Below are positions 1 through 8,902 of a stretch of DNA of 64,000 nucleotides, piece after piece. The notes under the pieces were generated by a model that searched no databases, had not been told where the DNA came from, and worked only from the letters and a program-made list of their open reading frames with translations. Source of the DNA: an uncultured Marvinbryantia sp. (GTDB lineage Bacteria; Bacillota; Clostridia; Lachnospirales; Lachnospiraceae); assembly GCF_905201705.1 (NCBI RefSeq), contig NZ_CAJKOX010000009.1, positions 49,790 through 113,789 of the forward strand, read 5' to 3'. The position numbers and the translations under genes are program-made. Positions within the stretch are counted from its first letter, which is position 1, and each line of letters begins with the position of its first letter.

Positions 1-710
1 TCAAATTTCTGGCGCATCACGCTGCTGGTGGAGACCGGAACGAAGTCCGGCTTGTGCATCACCTCCGGCACATGGTGGCTGGCAATGCTCCGCCAATGGC
101 TGATGCCGGTCGCACAGTGCTTGTAGCCGCCCGAATAGCCGCCATAAGGATTGCCCTGCGTATGCCCGATGAGGATCGCAACATCCGCGTCAAACACGTA
201 TTTGTTCATGATCACATGGTCGCCCGCCTCGGTATATCCAAGGTCTACCAGGTGATCGTAGTCTTCGCTGTCATGGCTGGTGATCTGCCCGAGCGGATAA
301 AACTCATTAAACAGCTCCTCGCCGAGGATCGTGCGCATCTCCTTCACCGTTGCACGCGGGTGCAGTCCGTTGGAAAACAGCAGGAGCACATCCTTCTTCT
401 CCACGCCGACGCTGTAAAGCTCGTCGAGGCAGGCGCGGATCGCCACCTTGCGGTGCGAGGTCGGCTGGTTGCCGCCCTTTACGATATCCGGAATGACGAT
501 GACAACCTTATCGCCCGCCTTCGCAATTTCCGTAAGCGTTGGCATCCCGATCGGATTGCGGATACTCTGCATAGTCGCCTCATAAAGGCTGTCCCAGTCC
601 TGCGGAAGACACGGCGGATCGGGAACCGTTTCGCCGGGTATAAAAACATCTGTGGTATCCGGCAATTCGGCGCTCATCATGCCATTGCCATACTCAAACT
701 CTAATCTCAT
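1..710 (-). CDS. LarA-family (nickel-dependent) 2-hydroxyacid racemase/epimerase, C-terminus cut by window edge
   Basis: The first 236 residues read MRLEFEYGNGMMSAELPD and later carry a glycine-rich block, GNPYGGYSGGYKHCATGIS, followed by HHVPEVMH. This matches the LarA/DUF2088 N-terminal domain, whose members use a pincer nickel nucleotide to racemise or epimerise 2-hydroxy acids; characterised relatives act on lactate, malate or sugar acids. The start at 710 has AGGAGG just upstream. The reading frame is still open at base 1, so the protein continues outside. It is last in a cluster with aldolase, phosphofructokinase and TPI-like genes, which suggests a sugar-acid substrate rather than lactate (inference). 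No cofactor genes larB, larC or larE are visible. Confidence 0.8.
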   Translation of the reverse strand, partial: MRLEFEYGNGMMSAELPDTTDVFIPGETVPDPPCLPQDWDSLYEATMQSIRNPIGMPTLTEIAKAGDKVVIVIPDIVKGGNQPTSHRKVAIRACLDELYSVGVEKKDVLLLFSNGLHPRATVKEMRTILGEELFNEFYPLGQITSHDSEDYDHLVDLGYTEAGDHVIMNKYVFDADVAILIGHTQGNPYGGYSGGYKHCATGISHWRSIASHHVPEVMHKPDFVPVSTSSVMRQKF

Positions 711-724
711 ATCTCATCCTCCTG

Positions 725-1561
725 CTATTCTCCCAAGTATAAACGAATGATTTCCAGATATTCCTCCGGATAGAAGCCAATTTCACCCTGAAATCTTGTC
801 AGCGCGATCAGTCCGCCGTCAATTTCTTCAATAGATGCAAGCATTGCTGCATTGTCGGCTTTTAATCCCCCGCCGTACACCACGTCCATGCCGCCCGTCT
901 GCTCCTTTACAAAGCGTGCGATCTTTGTGATGTAATCCTTGCCCGCAGGCGTCTTGCCCGGCCCGATGCTCCACACAGGCTCATAGGCAATGACCACCTT
1001 CGATTTATCAACGCCATCCAGCCCGACGGAAAGCTGTTCTCCAAGGACCTGCTCCCACTGCGGCTGTTCCTCGCTTGTCTCACCGATGCAATAGACCACC
1101 TTCAGACCGGCGTCCATTGCGCATTTGATTTCCTTATTTAATAGGCGGTTGACGGCTGACATATCGGATACGCCCGCCTCCGCCAGAATGCCTTTTTTAT
1201 CGTTGCGCTCCTCGCAGTGCCCGATCAGCGTCGCCGCACAGCCCATCGCTTTCACGATGGATGCCGGGCGGTTTGTGGTGAACGCACCGAAATTGCCGCC
1301 GACCGCCGTGTTATCGCGGTACACGCCCTGGCTGCCGATCTGCAGCGGGCTGTTTTCGGAAAGCGCCGCCACTGCTTGCAGAAGATGCGCCTCCGGCAGA
1401 AACTGAACAAATTCCACCTTCTGCGGATCGTATTTTCTAAGCGCATCCTGGGTATTCTCCACGATCGTCTTTCCCCACTCCTGCACCGGTGCAAGACGGT
1501 TGACGCCGCCGAGCGATACCGGAACGTCAAAGCGCTTTAAATTCAAATAAATATGCTTCAT
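725..1561 (-). CDS. Triosephosphate isomerase family protein, divergent
   Basis: This 278-residue TIM-barrel keeps the catalytic set: N and K in NLKRFDVP near the N-terminus, the electrophilic His in IGHCEERND, and the base Glu in AYEPVWSIGPGKTP. It differs from housekeeping TPI, which usually begins with NWKMN and has GHSERR. Such divergent copies in sugar clusters can act on other phosphorylated ketoses such as erythrulose phosphates, so it may not be the glycolytic enzyme. The start is set at MKHIYLNL; an in-frame ATG six bases earlier (1567) is equally possible because the AAAGG ribosome site lies close to it. It lies between the phosphofructokinase and LarA-like genes and is probably co-transcribed with them. 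Confidence 0.85.
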   Translation of the reverse strand: MKHIYLNLKRFDVPVSLGGVNRLAPVQEWGKTIVENTQDALRKYDPQKVEFVQFLPEAHLLQAVAALSENSPLQIGSQGVYRDNTAVGGNFGAFTTNRPASIVKAMGCAATLIGHCEERNDKKGILAEAGVSDMSAVNRLLNKEIKCAMDAGLKVVYCIGETSEEQPQWEQVLGEQLSVGLDGVDKSKVVIAYEPVWSIGPGKTPAGKDYITKIARFVKEQTGGMDVVYGGGLKADNAAMLASIEEIDGGLIALTRFQGEIGFYPEEYLEIIRLYLGE

Positions 1562-1576
1562 AATCATTCTACCTTT

Positions 1577-2737
1577 CTATCTGAGAAATGCATACTGCGG
1601 GAAATCCTCTCCCATCAGCGGCTCCGCGTAATCAAAGAACGCGTCGGCGATCTGATTGCCTCCCTCGATCCATTCCAGCGGAAATTTCTTTTCCGCATTC
1701 GCCACGCCGGAAAGCGGCGTCAGAAACAGTCTGCTGATATATTTCGGTCTGCGGATCGCCTCGATTGCAACCATCTGCCCGCTCTGTCCGCGCAGCGCTG
1801 ATTCCAGTGCGTATCTGCCGACCTCGTATGCTTCCTTCCGGTCGGTCGATGATACGTAGGGAATGCTGCATCTGCCGAGCAGTCCCGGTTTTTCTGCACG
1901 CGATTTGATGCCAAGCTTCTGCATGATCTGGTCTGATATGTACTGCGCCGTTCCGCCCGGAACTGTATGCCCAAAGCCGTCCACGATGCCGGTGTCCGCC
2001 AGCGGCTTTCCATCCAATCCGCAGAGACCCTCGCTCACCGTCACCAGCAGCCCGTTCCCCTTCGCGTAGCCCGCCTCGATATCGGCAAGCATTTTATCAA
2101 CATCCACCGGAAGCTCCGGCAGATAAGTAAGCTGCCCGCAGCGCGTCAGGCGCTTCGCCATCGCGCTCGCCGCCGTCACCCAGCCTGCGTTTCTGCCCAT
2201 CAGCTCCATCACGACCACATGGATCGGCAGCCCGGAGGCATCCAGCGCCAGCTCGGAGGCGCTGATCGCTGCATAGCGCGCCGCGCTCCCAAAGCCCGGA
2301 CAGTGATCCGTCACCTCCAGATCGTTGTCCATCGTCTTCGGGATTCCGATCACGCGAAGATCCAGTCCTTCCTTCACCGCAAGCTCATTTACCTTATTGC
2401 AGGTGTCCATGGAGTCGTTGCCGCCGTTATAAAAGAAGGCGTTGATCTCGTATTTTTTCAAGGTTTCCATCACTGTCGGATAATCGTCTTCCGTCAGCTT
2501 CCTGCGGCAGGAACCGATCGCCGACGCCGGGGTGTACTGTAATCTGGCGATCACCTCAGCCGGAACATCCGTCAGATCGATGAGATCACCTTTTAATATC
2601 CCCTCCGCGCCAAACCGCGCGGCATATATCTTATCTACTCTGCCTGATGTGCGCGCCGCCTCCACCACGCCCTGCAGCGAGGTGTTGATGACCGCTGTCG
2701 GTCCGCCTCCATGGGCGACCAGAATATTCATACTCAT
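1577..2737 (-). CDS. 6-phosphofructokinase, pyrophosphate-dependent type
   Basis: The 386-residue protein starts MSMNILVAHGGGPTAVIN, with AAAGGGA upstream. The phosphoryl-donor loop reads GGNDSMD and the catalytic loop IPKTMDND. An Asp in place of the second Gly of GGDGS and a Lys before TxDND are the family signs of PPi rather than ATP use. MGRNAGW, in the sugar-phosphate pocket, is also present. It probably phosphorylates fructose 6-phosphate or a related ketose phosphate reversibly. The start codon lies one base after the aldolase stop, so translation is likely coupled. Substrate is uncertain because the neighbours suggest a dedicated sugar route. Confidence 0.87.
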   Translation of the reverse strand: MSMNILVAHGGGPTAVINTSLQGVVEAARTSGRVDKIYAARFGAEGILKGDLIDLTDVPAEVIARLQYTPASAIGSCRRKLTEDDYPTVMETLKKYEINAFFYNGGNDSMDTCNKVNELAVKEGLDLRVIGIPKTMDNDLEVTDHCPGFGSAARYAAISASELALDASGLPIHVVVMELMGRNAGWVTAASAMAKRLTRCGQLTYLPELPVDVDKMLADIEAGYAKGNGLLVTVSEGLCGLDGKPLADTGIVDGFGHTVPGGTAQYISDQIMQKLGIKSRAEKPGLLGRCSIPYVSSTDRKEAYEVGRYALESALRGQSGQMVAIEAIRRPKYISRLFLTPLSGVANAEKKFPLEWIEGGNQIADAFFDYAEPLMGEDFPQYAFLR

Positions 2738-2738
2738 A

Positions 2739-3896
2739 CTATATCCCTTTCTTTTTGTAGCGCTCCGCCATCTCATCAAGCGATACGTTTTCGATGAGCG
2801 GCGCCCTGCCCACGCTGTCAAATTCCACGATCAGCGTTCCCACAACTTCTTTCACGCCGCGCTCAATGCAGTCTACGATCAGAGCAACATCGTCATCCGG
2901 CACATTTCCATACATTACGGTATCCATGATCGGCGGGAAGAACACGCGCGGATCAAATGCCGACGGGTTCTTGCAGAGCAGCTCATAGATCGCCCCGATA
3001 GAAGCGCTGTCCCGCAGCGACGGGTTGTACGTAAACAGCTCGCGCAGATTACGGGTAACGGCAAGGCGAATGTCTGTGTCGACGTTGATCTTTCGGATGC
3101 CGAGTTTGGAAACTTCCTTTAGCTGCTCTTTCTTGATGCCGTATGCGTCGTGGATATCGCCGCCGAGCGCATTGATCTCGCTGACGATATACTGCGGAAC
3201 GGTAGAGGAGCCGTGACTGACAAGCGTGCCCTCGATGCCCTCATGCATCATGCATTCCTTCGTCGCGATCGCAATTTCCTTGCGGATAACCGTATCCTTT
3301 CCTTTGTTTGCGCCGTGCTTCGTGCCATAGCTGATCGCGAGAGCGTCCACGCCGGTATTTTTGAAGAATTTCACCGCATCCATCGGATTTGTATAGGTAG
3401 AGGTTGCCGCAAACACATGATCCTCCACGCCCGCAAGCACGCCAAGCTCGCCCTCAACGGTGACGCCGCGCTCATGCGCATATTTTACGACCTCACGCGT
3501 CAGCTCCATATTTTCTTCAAATGGAAGTGCGGAGCCGTCTATCATAACAGAGGTATAGCCTCCCTCGATCGCCGCTGCGCAGGATTCAAAATTCTTGCCG
3601 TGATCCAGATGCAGCGCCACCGGGATCGGGCTGTTCTTGGCATATTTCTTTACTGCATTCGCGATATTTAACGCGCCCTTTTTCTTATCCTCCAGTGTGC
3701 CGTTTGCAAAATCGGTGCGTCCTCCCATAAAGGCGTTCGCAAGATCCGCTCCCTGCAGGATCGCCGCCGAGCGAAACATCTCATGGACCTCGATCACCGC
3801 TTTTGCCTGGCACACTGCGTTTACATTGAATGCGCCCTGCGCGTAATTGTATTTCTCCGTTGCGTCCAGAATCGCTCTCATTGGTACTAATGGCAT
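2739..3896 (-). CDS. Class II ketose-bisphosphate aldolase
   Basis: The 385-residue zinc aldolase starts at MPLVPMRAIL, with AAGGTGG seven bases upstream; an earlier in-frame ATG at 3920 lacks a ribosome site. Metal and active-site motifs are ALHLDHGKNFE, the Glu in VEGELG, SYGTKHG, LVSHGSST and NVDTDIRLAVT. It cleaves a ketose 1,6-bisphosphate into two triose phosphates, fitting the PFK and TPI-like genes downstream. It is the first gene after the cluster promoter. At about 385 residues it is longer than the common 285-residue bacterial form and belongs to the long subgroup. Fructose, tagatose or another ketose bisphosphate could be the substrate. Confidence 0.87.
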   Translation of the reverse strand: MPLVPMRAILDATEKYNYAQGAFNVNAVCQAKAVIEVHEMFRSAAILQGADLANAFMGGRTDFANGTLEDKKKGALNIANAVKKYAKNSPIPVALHLDHGKNFESCAAAIEGGYTSVMIDGSALPFEENMELTREVVKYAHERGVTVEGELGVLAGVEDHVFAATSTYTNPMDAVKFFKNTGVDALAISYGTKHGANKGKDTVIRKEIAIATKECMMHEGIEGTLVSHGSSTVPQYIVSEINALGGDIHDAYGIKKEQLKEVSKLGIRKINVDTDIRLAVTRNLRELFTYNPSLRDSASIGAIYELLCKNPSAFDPRVFFPPIMDTVMYGNVPDDDVALIVDCIERGVKEVVGTLIVEFDSVGRAPLIENVSLDEMAERYKKKGI

Positions 3897-3934
3897 TTTC
3901 TCCACCTTTCCTTTCTTCATTGTTTTGGCAAATT

Positions 3935-3992
3935 GTTTGTTTTCTTAAACTTAATCCTCTGATATTTTCTGTTTTGAACAATTAATTAAAAC
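3935..3992. promoter_or_regulatory. Imperfect AT-rich inverted repeats, possible ROK operator
   Basis: Between the predicted promoter and the aldolase start are GTTTGTTTTCTTAAAC (3935-3950) and a longer GTTTT...AAAAC imperfect palindrome (3971-3992). ROK repressors often bind AT-rich palindromes next to the promoter they control, and the ROK gene lies just upstream. This is a guess from position and symmetry. Confidence 0.3.
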
Positions 3993-4012
3993 TTTTAAAA
4001 ATTATTGAAAAC

Positions 4013-4041
4013 ATTATAGCACATTACTTTCTTTGATACAA
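4013..4041 (-). promoter_or_regulatory. Sigma-A type promoter of the aldolase-PFK-TPI-LarA cluster
   Basis: On the minus strand TTGTAT (4036-4041) and a perfect TATAAT (4013-4018) are separated by 17 bases. It lies after the ROK gene terminator and about 120 bases before the aldolase start, so the cluster can be transcribed independently of the ROK gene. Confidence 0.65.
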
Positions 4042-4068
4042 CAGGAAATTAAGGAAATTTTTGAGAAT

Positions 4069-4103
4069 AAAAAAGCGCCTCTGCCATCAGGCAAAAGCGT
4101 TTT
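4069..4103 (-). terminator. Terminator-like hairpin after the ROK gene
   Basis: Read on the minus strand, AAAACGC...TTGCC pairs with GGCA...GCGCTTTT around a short loop and is followed by a run of T. The stem is imperfect. It begins a few bases after the ROK stop codon. Confidence 0.55.
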
Positions 4104-4107
4104 CTTT

Positions 4108-5340
4108 TTATTCTACCGTAAGATGTGTTTCCAGGGCATGATTAATAGCCACAGCAGCGGCGCCGAGCGCTCCGCTCGTATGGTCAGGCTCCACAAAAAG
4201 AAACTCCGAGCCCCGATATGTCTTGTTGCAGAGGTTCCTGTCCGCCTGCTCTAAAAGCAGCGTGCGGTTCTTCTCCAGACCAAAAAGCTTGCAGTCGATC
4301 AGAATCTTCTCCGGACAGGTGAAATTGATAATATTTGCCACTGCCGTTCCGAGCACCTTCACCGCATCCTCCACGATCGCGGCAACGTCTTTATCGCCCT
4401 GGCGCTGCGCTTTCATGATCTGAAACATTTCCGGTCTCATCTGTCCGCACAGCTCCTTCAGCCCTGCCGCCTTTCCCTGGCGCAATGCTTCCTCGCACCG
4501 CTGTATGACCGCGTAGTCGCTGGAGTACGCCTCCAGACAGCCGCGGTTTCCGCAGACGCACTGCCTGCCGTTCGCCTCCATCACCATATGTCCGACCTCA
4601 CCGGCGCCGACTACCGAGCCGAGATAATTTGCCATGTTGACGATCAGCGGACAGGCGATACCGGTATCCACGAAAAGATAGGCAAAGCTCTGCACATTTT
4701 CCATCTCCCGCCGACGGCGGAACTGCGCGCCGATCGCGCGCACGCAGGCATTGTTTTCCACGATCACCGTTCCCTGATAACCGGTAAGCTCCTGAAAATC
4801 CTTACAAATATTTTTGTTGCTCCACTGGGTTCGCGGATGCACCCGCAGAACCCCCTCCTCACGGTCCACCCAGCCTGGCAGCCCGAAGCAGACGCCGGAG
4901 ATATCTTCTAATTTCAGGCGGCAGTGCTTCAGACAATTCATCACCACCTGGCAGGTCTCCTCCATGCTTCGCCGGTAGTCGGCGTACACCTGCTCGTCGT
5001 AATGGGAGTACAGCGGCCGTCCGCAGTAATCTGTCACGCTGACACAGCGGCGCGTTCCGGTGCTCTCGATCCCGATAAAATGATATGCCTCCGGAACGAC
5101 CTCCAGCAGTCGCGCTTTTCTGCCGATACGCGCCTGATTTGCGTCTCTTACGCTGACCTCCCGCACAATTCCCGCGGAGATCATACTGTTTACATTGGTT
5201 GTAATGGTCGGAAGAGTAAGCTCAAGCTGTTCTGCAATGTCCGCACGCTTTACCGGTCCCAGATAATAGATCAGCCGCAGGATGGTCGCCTGATTTGCCG
5301 CCTTTACGCGCAGCAGGCTGTTTCCCTGCTCTATTCGCAT
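4108..5340 (-). CDS. ROK-family transcriptional regulator (NagC/XylR type)
   Basis: The 410-residue protein has an N-terminal winged helix (about residues 15-60, including RADIAEQLELTLPTITTNV) followed by a ROK sugar-kinase-like domain. The family zinc site is visible as GHMVMEANGRQCVCGNRGC. Such proteins sense a sugar or sugar phosphate and usually repress nearby catabolic genes, here the aldolase/PFK/TPI/LarA cluster downstream. Its start overlaps the coaX stop by ten bases (5331-5340), so it is translated from the CoA-gene transcript. The kinase-like fold could suggest an enzyme, but the N-terminal HTH favours a regulator. Confidence 0.87.
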   Translation of the reverse strand: MRIEQGNSLLRVKAANQATILRLIYYLGPVKRADIAEQLELTLPTITTNVNSMISAGIVREVSVRDANQARIGRKARLLEVVPEAYHFIGIESTGTRRCVSVTDYCGRPLYSHYDEQVYADYRRSMEETCQVVMNCLKHCRLKLEDISGVCFGLPGWVDREEGVLRVHPRTQWSNKNICKDFQELTGYQGTVIVENNACVRAIGAQFRRRREMENVQSFAYLFVDTGIACPLIVNMANYLGSVVGAGEVGHMVMEANGRQCVCGNRGCLEAYSSDYAVIQRCEEALRQGKAAGLKELCGQMRPEMFQIMKAQRQGDKDVAAIVEDAVKVLGTAVANIINFTCPEKILIDCKLFGLEKNRTLLLEQADRNLCNKTYRGSEFLFVEPDHTSGALGAAAVAINHALETHLTVE

Positions 5341-6146
5341 GGATTTGCCCCTTTCCCCTTCTCCGCGGGCGCCGCAAAGGCTGTCCGGTTTTTCTGATAG
5401 ATCGTCAGCATTCCCTTCAGAAGCAGCTCTTCATCCAGGATAATCTCTCGGCGGCAGAGCGGAACGACCGTTTTTGCAAGCCCGCCGGTCGCAAGCACCG
5501 TCGCCTTCTTTCCAAGCTCCTCCTCGATCCGGTCAATAATGCCGTCCATGGCTGCGGCATTACTGTTTAAAATGCCGCTCTTCATGCAATCAACGGTATT
5601 CTTCCCGATCACGCGCTCCGGACTGTCCAGCCCGACACCCTGAAGCTGCGAGGCATTCGACGTCAGCGCGTCCAGGGATACCCGCAGACCGGGATAGATC
5701 ATGCCTCCGATATAGTTTTTCTTATCATCCACCACGCACACAGTCGTCGCCGTGCCAAGATCGAAGATGATCAGCGGAACCTGATAATGCGTAATACCGG
5801 CAACCGCATCCGCCACCAGGTCACTGCCGAGCTGGTTCGGGAAATCCATCAGGATATTAAGCCCCGTTTTCAGCCCCGACTTCACCACCATGATCTCCCG
5901 GCGCAGAATTTTTTCCGCCGCCACGCGCATCACGTTGGTGATCTGCGGAACGACCGAGCACACGATACCGCCTGAAATGTCGTCCACCGTATAGCCGTAA
6001 ATATCCAGCACGTTTTTTATGTCGATGGCATACTCCAGCTCCGTCTTTGTCCGTATCGTCGAGACGCGCTCTATAAAATACGTCTTTTTCTCGTCGATAC
6101 CGCCGATGACAATATTGGTATTGCCGATATCAATCGCTAAAATCAT
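5331..6146 (-). CDS. coaX: Type III pantothenate kinase
   Basis: The 271-residue protein phosphorylates pantothenate, the first step of CoA synthesis. It shows the ASKHA-fold phosphate loop ILAIDIGNTN at the start, the second phosphate motif IIFDLGTATT, and the substrate region around QLGSDLVADAV. The usual GADR box appears here as GSDL, so the Arg is replaced, a point worth checking against relatives. The gene follows a pantothenate-type ECF S component gene and coaBC, giving a coherent CoA supply group. Confidence 0.9.
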   Translation of the reverse strand: MILAIDIGNTNIVIGGIDEKKTYFIERVSTIRTKTELEYAIDIKNVLDIYGYTVDDISGGIVCSVVPQITNVMRVAAEKILRREIMVVKSGLKTGLNILMDFPNQLGSDLVADAVAGITHYQVPLIIFDLGTATTVCVVDDKKNYIGGMIYPGLRVSLDALTSNASQLQGVGLDSPERVIGKNTVDCMKSGILNSNAAAMDGIIDRIEEELGKKATVLATGGLAKTVVPLCRREIILDEELLLKGMLTIYQKNRTAFAAPAEKGKGANPCE

Positions 6147-6173
6147 AGTATCCTCCGATAAAATGCCGGTATT

Positions 6174-6803
6174 TTATGCCGGCTGTGATTTCTGTTTCAG
6201 CGCCGGAATAAACCGCGCTTTATATAAAGCAACTCCTACCGCACCCGTCAGTATCGTCGAAGAAAGCATCTCGCACACAGCGTTAATGCCCACAAAAGTG
6301 CAGATAAATACGATAATGTTCTGTCCTCCCATCAGCCCCTGCACATATTCCGTATTTCCGTACAGAAGTACCAGTGCAAGCATGAAAAATGCCGTGTTCA
6401 AAAATGCCGAGCAGAAGCCGGTCACGGCACATGCCACGTAAATATTTACATGCCTGCGCACACCGCTGAAGATATAACCGAGCAGAAGCCCGTCGAGCAC
6501 ACGCGGTACAAAACGCTGAATAAAGGCAAGCACCGGATTGATCTCAAACAATATCACACCCATAGCGCTTGTCCCGCCAATGCCAATGCACTGCAGAAAA
6601 CTGGTGAGTCCAAACACACCGCCTGCGATCGCGCCGCCCGCAGGCCCTAAAACGATTGCGCTGATGGCAACCGGAATCACGTTAAAGGTGATCGCCAGCG
6701 GTCCGATGTTCAGATAGCCCAACGGCGTATACGCCATCAGTAAAAGAAGTGCGGTCATAAGACCAAGAATGGTAAGCTGCGTTGTTGAAAATTTTCTGTT
6801 CAT
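6174..6803 (-). CDS. panT: ECF transporter substrate-binding (S) component, probably for pantothenate
   Basis: The 209-residue integral membrane protein has about six hydrophobic segments and the small-residue-rich first helix typical of ECF S components (ILGLMTALLLLMAYTPLG). It would pair with a shared energising module (EcfT plus two ATPases) encoded elsewhere. Its place between coaBC and coaX points to pantothenate as the vitamin; assignment to PanT rests on this context and general resemblance. The ribosome site AAGGAGG precedes the ATG. Confidence 0.75.
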   Translation of the reverse strand: MNRKFSTTQLTILGLMTALLLLMAYTPLGYLNIGPLAITFNVIPVAISAIVLGPAGGAIAGGVFGLTSFLQCIGIGGTSAMGVILFEINPVLAFIQRFVPRVLDGLLLGYIFSGVRRHVNIYVACAVTGFCSAFLNTAFFMLALVLLYGNTEYVQGLMGGQNIIVFICTFVGINAVCEMLSSTILTGAVGVALYKARFIPALKQKSQPA

Positions 6804-6855
6804 GATTTTCCTCCTTGTTATCGCTCCAATATGGATACAATACGGTGATGGAACT

Positions 6856-6886
6856 GCGGGTATTCTTCCTGTTATAATTTACCCGC
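6856..6886. promoter_or_regulatory. Inverted repeat between coaBC and the S-component gene
   Basis: GCGGGTA (6856-6862) and TACCCGC (6880-6886) are perfectly complementary around a 17-base AT-rich centre. It starts 11 bases after the coaBC stop and has no following T-run, so it is more likely an operator or mRNA hairpin than a terminator. Confidence 0.4.
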
Positions 6887-6896
6887 ATCCTTTGGT

Positions 6897-8102
6897 TTAC
6901 GGGTTTCCTTTTTTCTGCAAAGCGATGATCCTATCCAGAATGTGCGCGGCTGTCTCCTCCTTGCTGAGCAGAGGGAGTGAGATCTCCTCATCCCGTGTAA
7001 TCATCGTCACGACGTTGGTATCTGTCCCAAATCCTGCGCCCTCCGTCTTTATACTGTTGGCAACGATCATGTCCAGATTCTTTTTCGTGAGCTTTTCCTT
7101 TGCATTTTGCAGCACATTCTGCGTCTCCATGGCAAACCCGCAGAGAAATTGTCCGCTCTTTTTGTGTTCGCCAAGATATTTCAGAATATCCTGCGTGCGC
7201 TCCAGCGCAATAGAAAAATTGTCGTCTGATTTTTTCACCTTTTCCGTACTGACCTCTGCCGGACGATAATCCGCCACGGCAGCCGCCTTGATGATGATAT
7301 CCTGACTGGATGCCAGAGAGGTCACTCTGTCGAACATCTCCTGGGCGGTCGTAACCGGAACTATTTTTACAGACAACGGAGCCTTCAGCGCTGTTTTGCC
7401 GGTGACGAGCGTCACCTCCGCTCCGCGGAGCATGGCATTTTCGGCGAGCGCATAGCCCATTTTGCCGGTGGAATGATTCGTGATATAACGCACCGGATCG
7501 ATCGCCTCCTGCGTCGGTCCCGCCGTCACCAGAATCCGTTTGCCCCTCAGATCCTTCGGGCAGGCGATCTCCTTCTTAATATACGAAAGAAGCTCCTCCG
7601 GCTCCGGCATTTTCCCGGCGCCTGTGTCGCCGCACGCCAGATAACCGCTCGCCGGCTGGATAACCTCCCAGCCGTACCTTTCCAGAATCTTCAGATTATC
7701 CTGCACGACCGGATTCTCGAACATATTCGTGTTCATCGCCGGTGCAATGATCTTCGGGCATCTGCACGCCAGCGCCGTCGTCGTCAGCATATCGTCCGCT
7801 ATGCCGTGCGCCAGCTTGCCGATCACATTCGCCGATGCCGGAGCTACCAGCAGAATGTCCGCCTTCTTTGCAAGCGAAACGTGCTCCACCTGAAACTGAA
7901 AATTCCGGTCGAAGGTGTCTGTCAGACACTTGTTTCCCACCAGACTTTCAAACGTGATCGGAGTAATGAAATTACATGCATTTTTTGTCATCAGAACGTG
8001 AACGTCCGCGTGAAGCTTCTTCAGGGCGCTTGCCAGATACGCGATCTTGTAGGCTGCAATGCTCCCTGTCACTCCAAGCAGTACCGTTTTTCCCTTCAGC
8101 AT
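6897..8102 (-). CDS. coaBC: Bifunctional phosphopantothenoylcysteine synthetase/decarboxylase
   Basis: The 401-residue protein carries two CoA-pathway activities. The N-terminal flavodoxin-like CoaC domain (about 1-185) has LGVTGSIAAYK, the PAMNTNM motif and the substrate Cys in YLACGDTGAGKM. The C-terminal CoaB domain starts at RILVTAGPTQEAIDPVRY, with the nucleotide/substrate region TNHSTGKMG and KAAAVADYRP. The start at MLKGKTV is preceded by AGAAGGAGG; longer in-frame starts lack one. It lies 34 bases after trmK. Confidence 0.93.
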   Translation of the reverse strand: MLKGKTVLLGVTGSIAAYKIAYLASALKKLHADVHVLMTKNACNFITPITFESLVGNKCLTDTFDRNFQFQVEHVSLAKKADILLVAPASANVIGKLAHGIADDMLTTTALACRCPKIIAPAMNTNMFENPVVQDNLKILERYGWEVIQPASGYLACGDTGAGKMPEPEELLSYIKKEIACPKDLRGKRILVTAGPTQEAIDPVRYITNHSTGKMGYALAENAMLRGAEVTLVTGKTALKAPLSVKIVPVTTAQEMFDRVTSLASSQDIIIKAAAVADYRPAEVSTEKVKKSDDNFSIALERTQDILKYLGEHKKSGQFLCGFAMETQNVLQNAKEKLTKKNLDMIVANSIKTEGAGFGTDTNVVTMITRDEEISLPLLSKEETAAHILDRIIALQKKGNP

Positions 8103-8136
8103 CTCTTTCTTCCTCCTTCTTGCCGCGTCAGATGTA

Positions 8137-8871
8137 TTATAAGCTTTTTGCATGGGGATTGCAAGGGAAAAAGAAGGCCGCTGCTTTTTCTATCATCTGC
8201 AGTTTCTCTGTAAGTTCCTTCCGGCGCCCGGCGATTTTTTCCCCGTCCCGTCCCTGCAGACTCTCAAGAATTTCCAGGCAGGTCTTTTCTTCCTTCCGCA
8301 GAAATTCCTGCAGCGCCGGATTTTTCTGCCGGATGAGAAATCTTCCGAAGCAGTATTCATAATCTTCCCAGGGGGGTGTCTTTGGATTTTTCACGCGCTC
8401 CGCCCGCATCATCGGATAAAACTTTCCATCGTCCTTTACCATATCCTCGGCAGTAATGACCAACCCCTCCGCATGCAGAAAGCGGCGCACGCTCTCAATC
8501 TCGGACTGCGGCTGCAGAACGAAAACATCTGTTTTGGCAAGCTGCGCCCTGCCCTCCGAGAGAATTTTTATGGTAAGCGGACCGCCCATTCCGGCGATCA
8601 CCACGCAGTCCGCCTCTCCCGGCTGCAGTTTTTGCGCCCCGTCCGAGAGCCTGGTGGTGATCTTCGCTTCCAGATGCTGCCGGCGGATGTGTTCCTGCGC
8701 CCGCAAAAGCGGTCCGCGGTTGACGTCCATTGCCACCGCATACTCCAGACTCTCCTGCTGCGCGAGGAAAATCGGCAGATAGCCGTGATCCGTTCCGATA
8801 TCCGCCAGCCGTTTCGCGCCCCTCGTCAACCCTGCAATGGCAGACAGGCGTATTGATAATTGTATGCTCAA
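8137..8871 (-). CDS. trmK: tRNA (adenine(22)-N1)-methyltransferase, TrmK family
   Basis: The 244-residue class I SAM methyltransferase shows motif I as LADIGTDHGYLP and the later CVVIAGMGGPLT. TrmK makes m1A22 in tRNA in Gram-positive bacteria. The best start is TTG at 8871 (SIQLSIRLSAIAG follows), placed six bases after AAGGAG; no ATG fits. It lies 31 bases after dnaG. In many Bacillota rpoD sits between these two genes, but it is absent here. Confidence 0.88.
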   Translation of the reverse strand: MSIQLSIRLSAIAGLTRGAKRLADIGTDHGYLPIFLAQQESLEYAVAMDVNRGPLLRAQEHIRRQHLEAKITTRLSDGAQKLQPGEADCVVIAGMGGPLTIKILSEGRAQLAKTDVFVLQPQSEIESVRRFLHAEGLVITAEDMVKDDGKFYPMMRAERVKNPKTPPWEDYEYCFGRFLIRQKNPALQEFLRKEEKTCLEILESLQGRDGEKIAGRRKELTEKLQMIEKAAAFFFPCNPHAKSL

Positions 8872-8902
8872 TATTTTCTCCTTTATTGTCTTTTTCCGGT
8901 TT

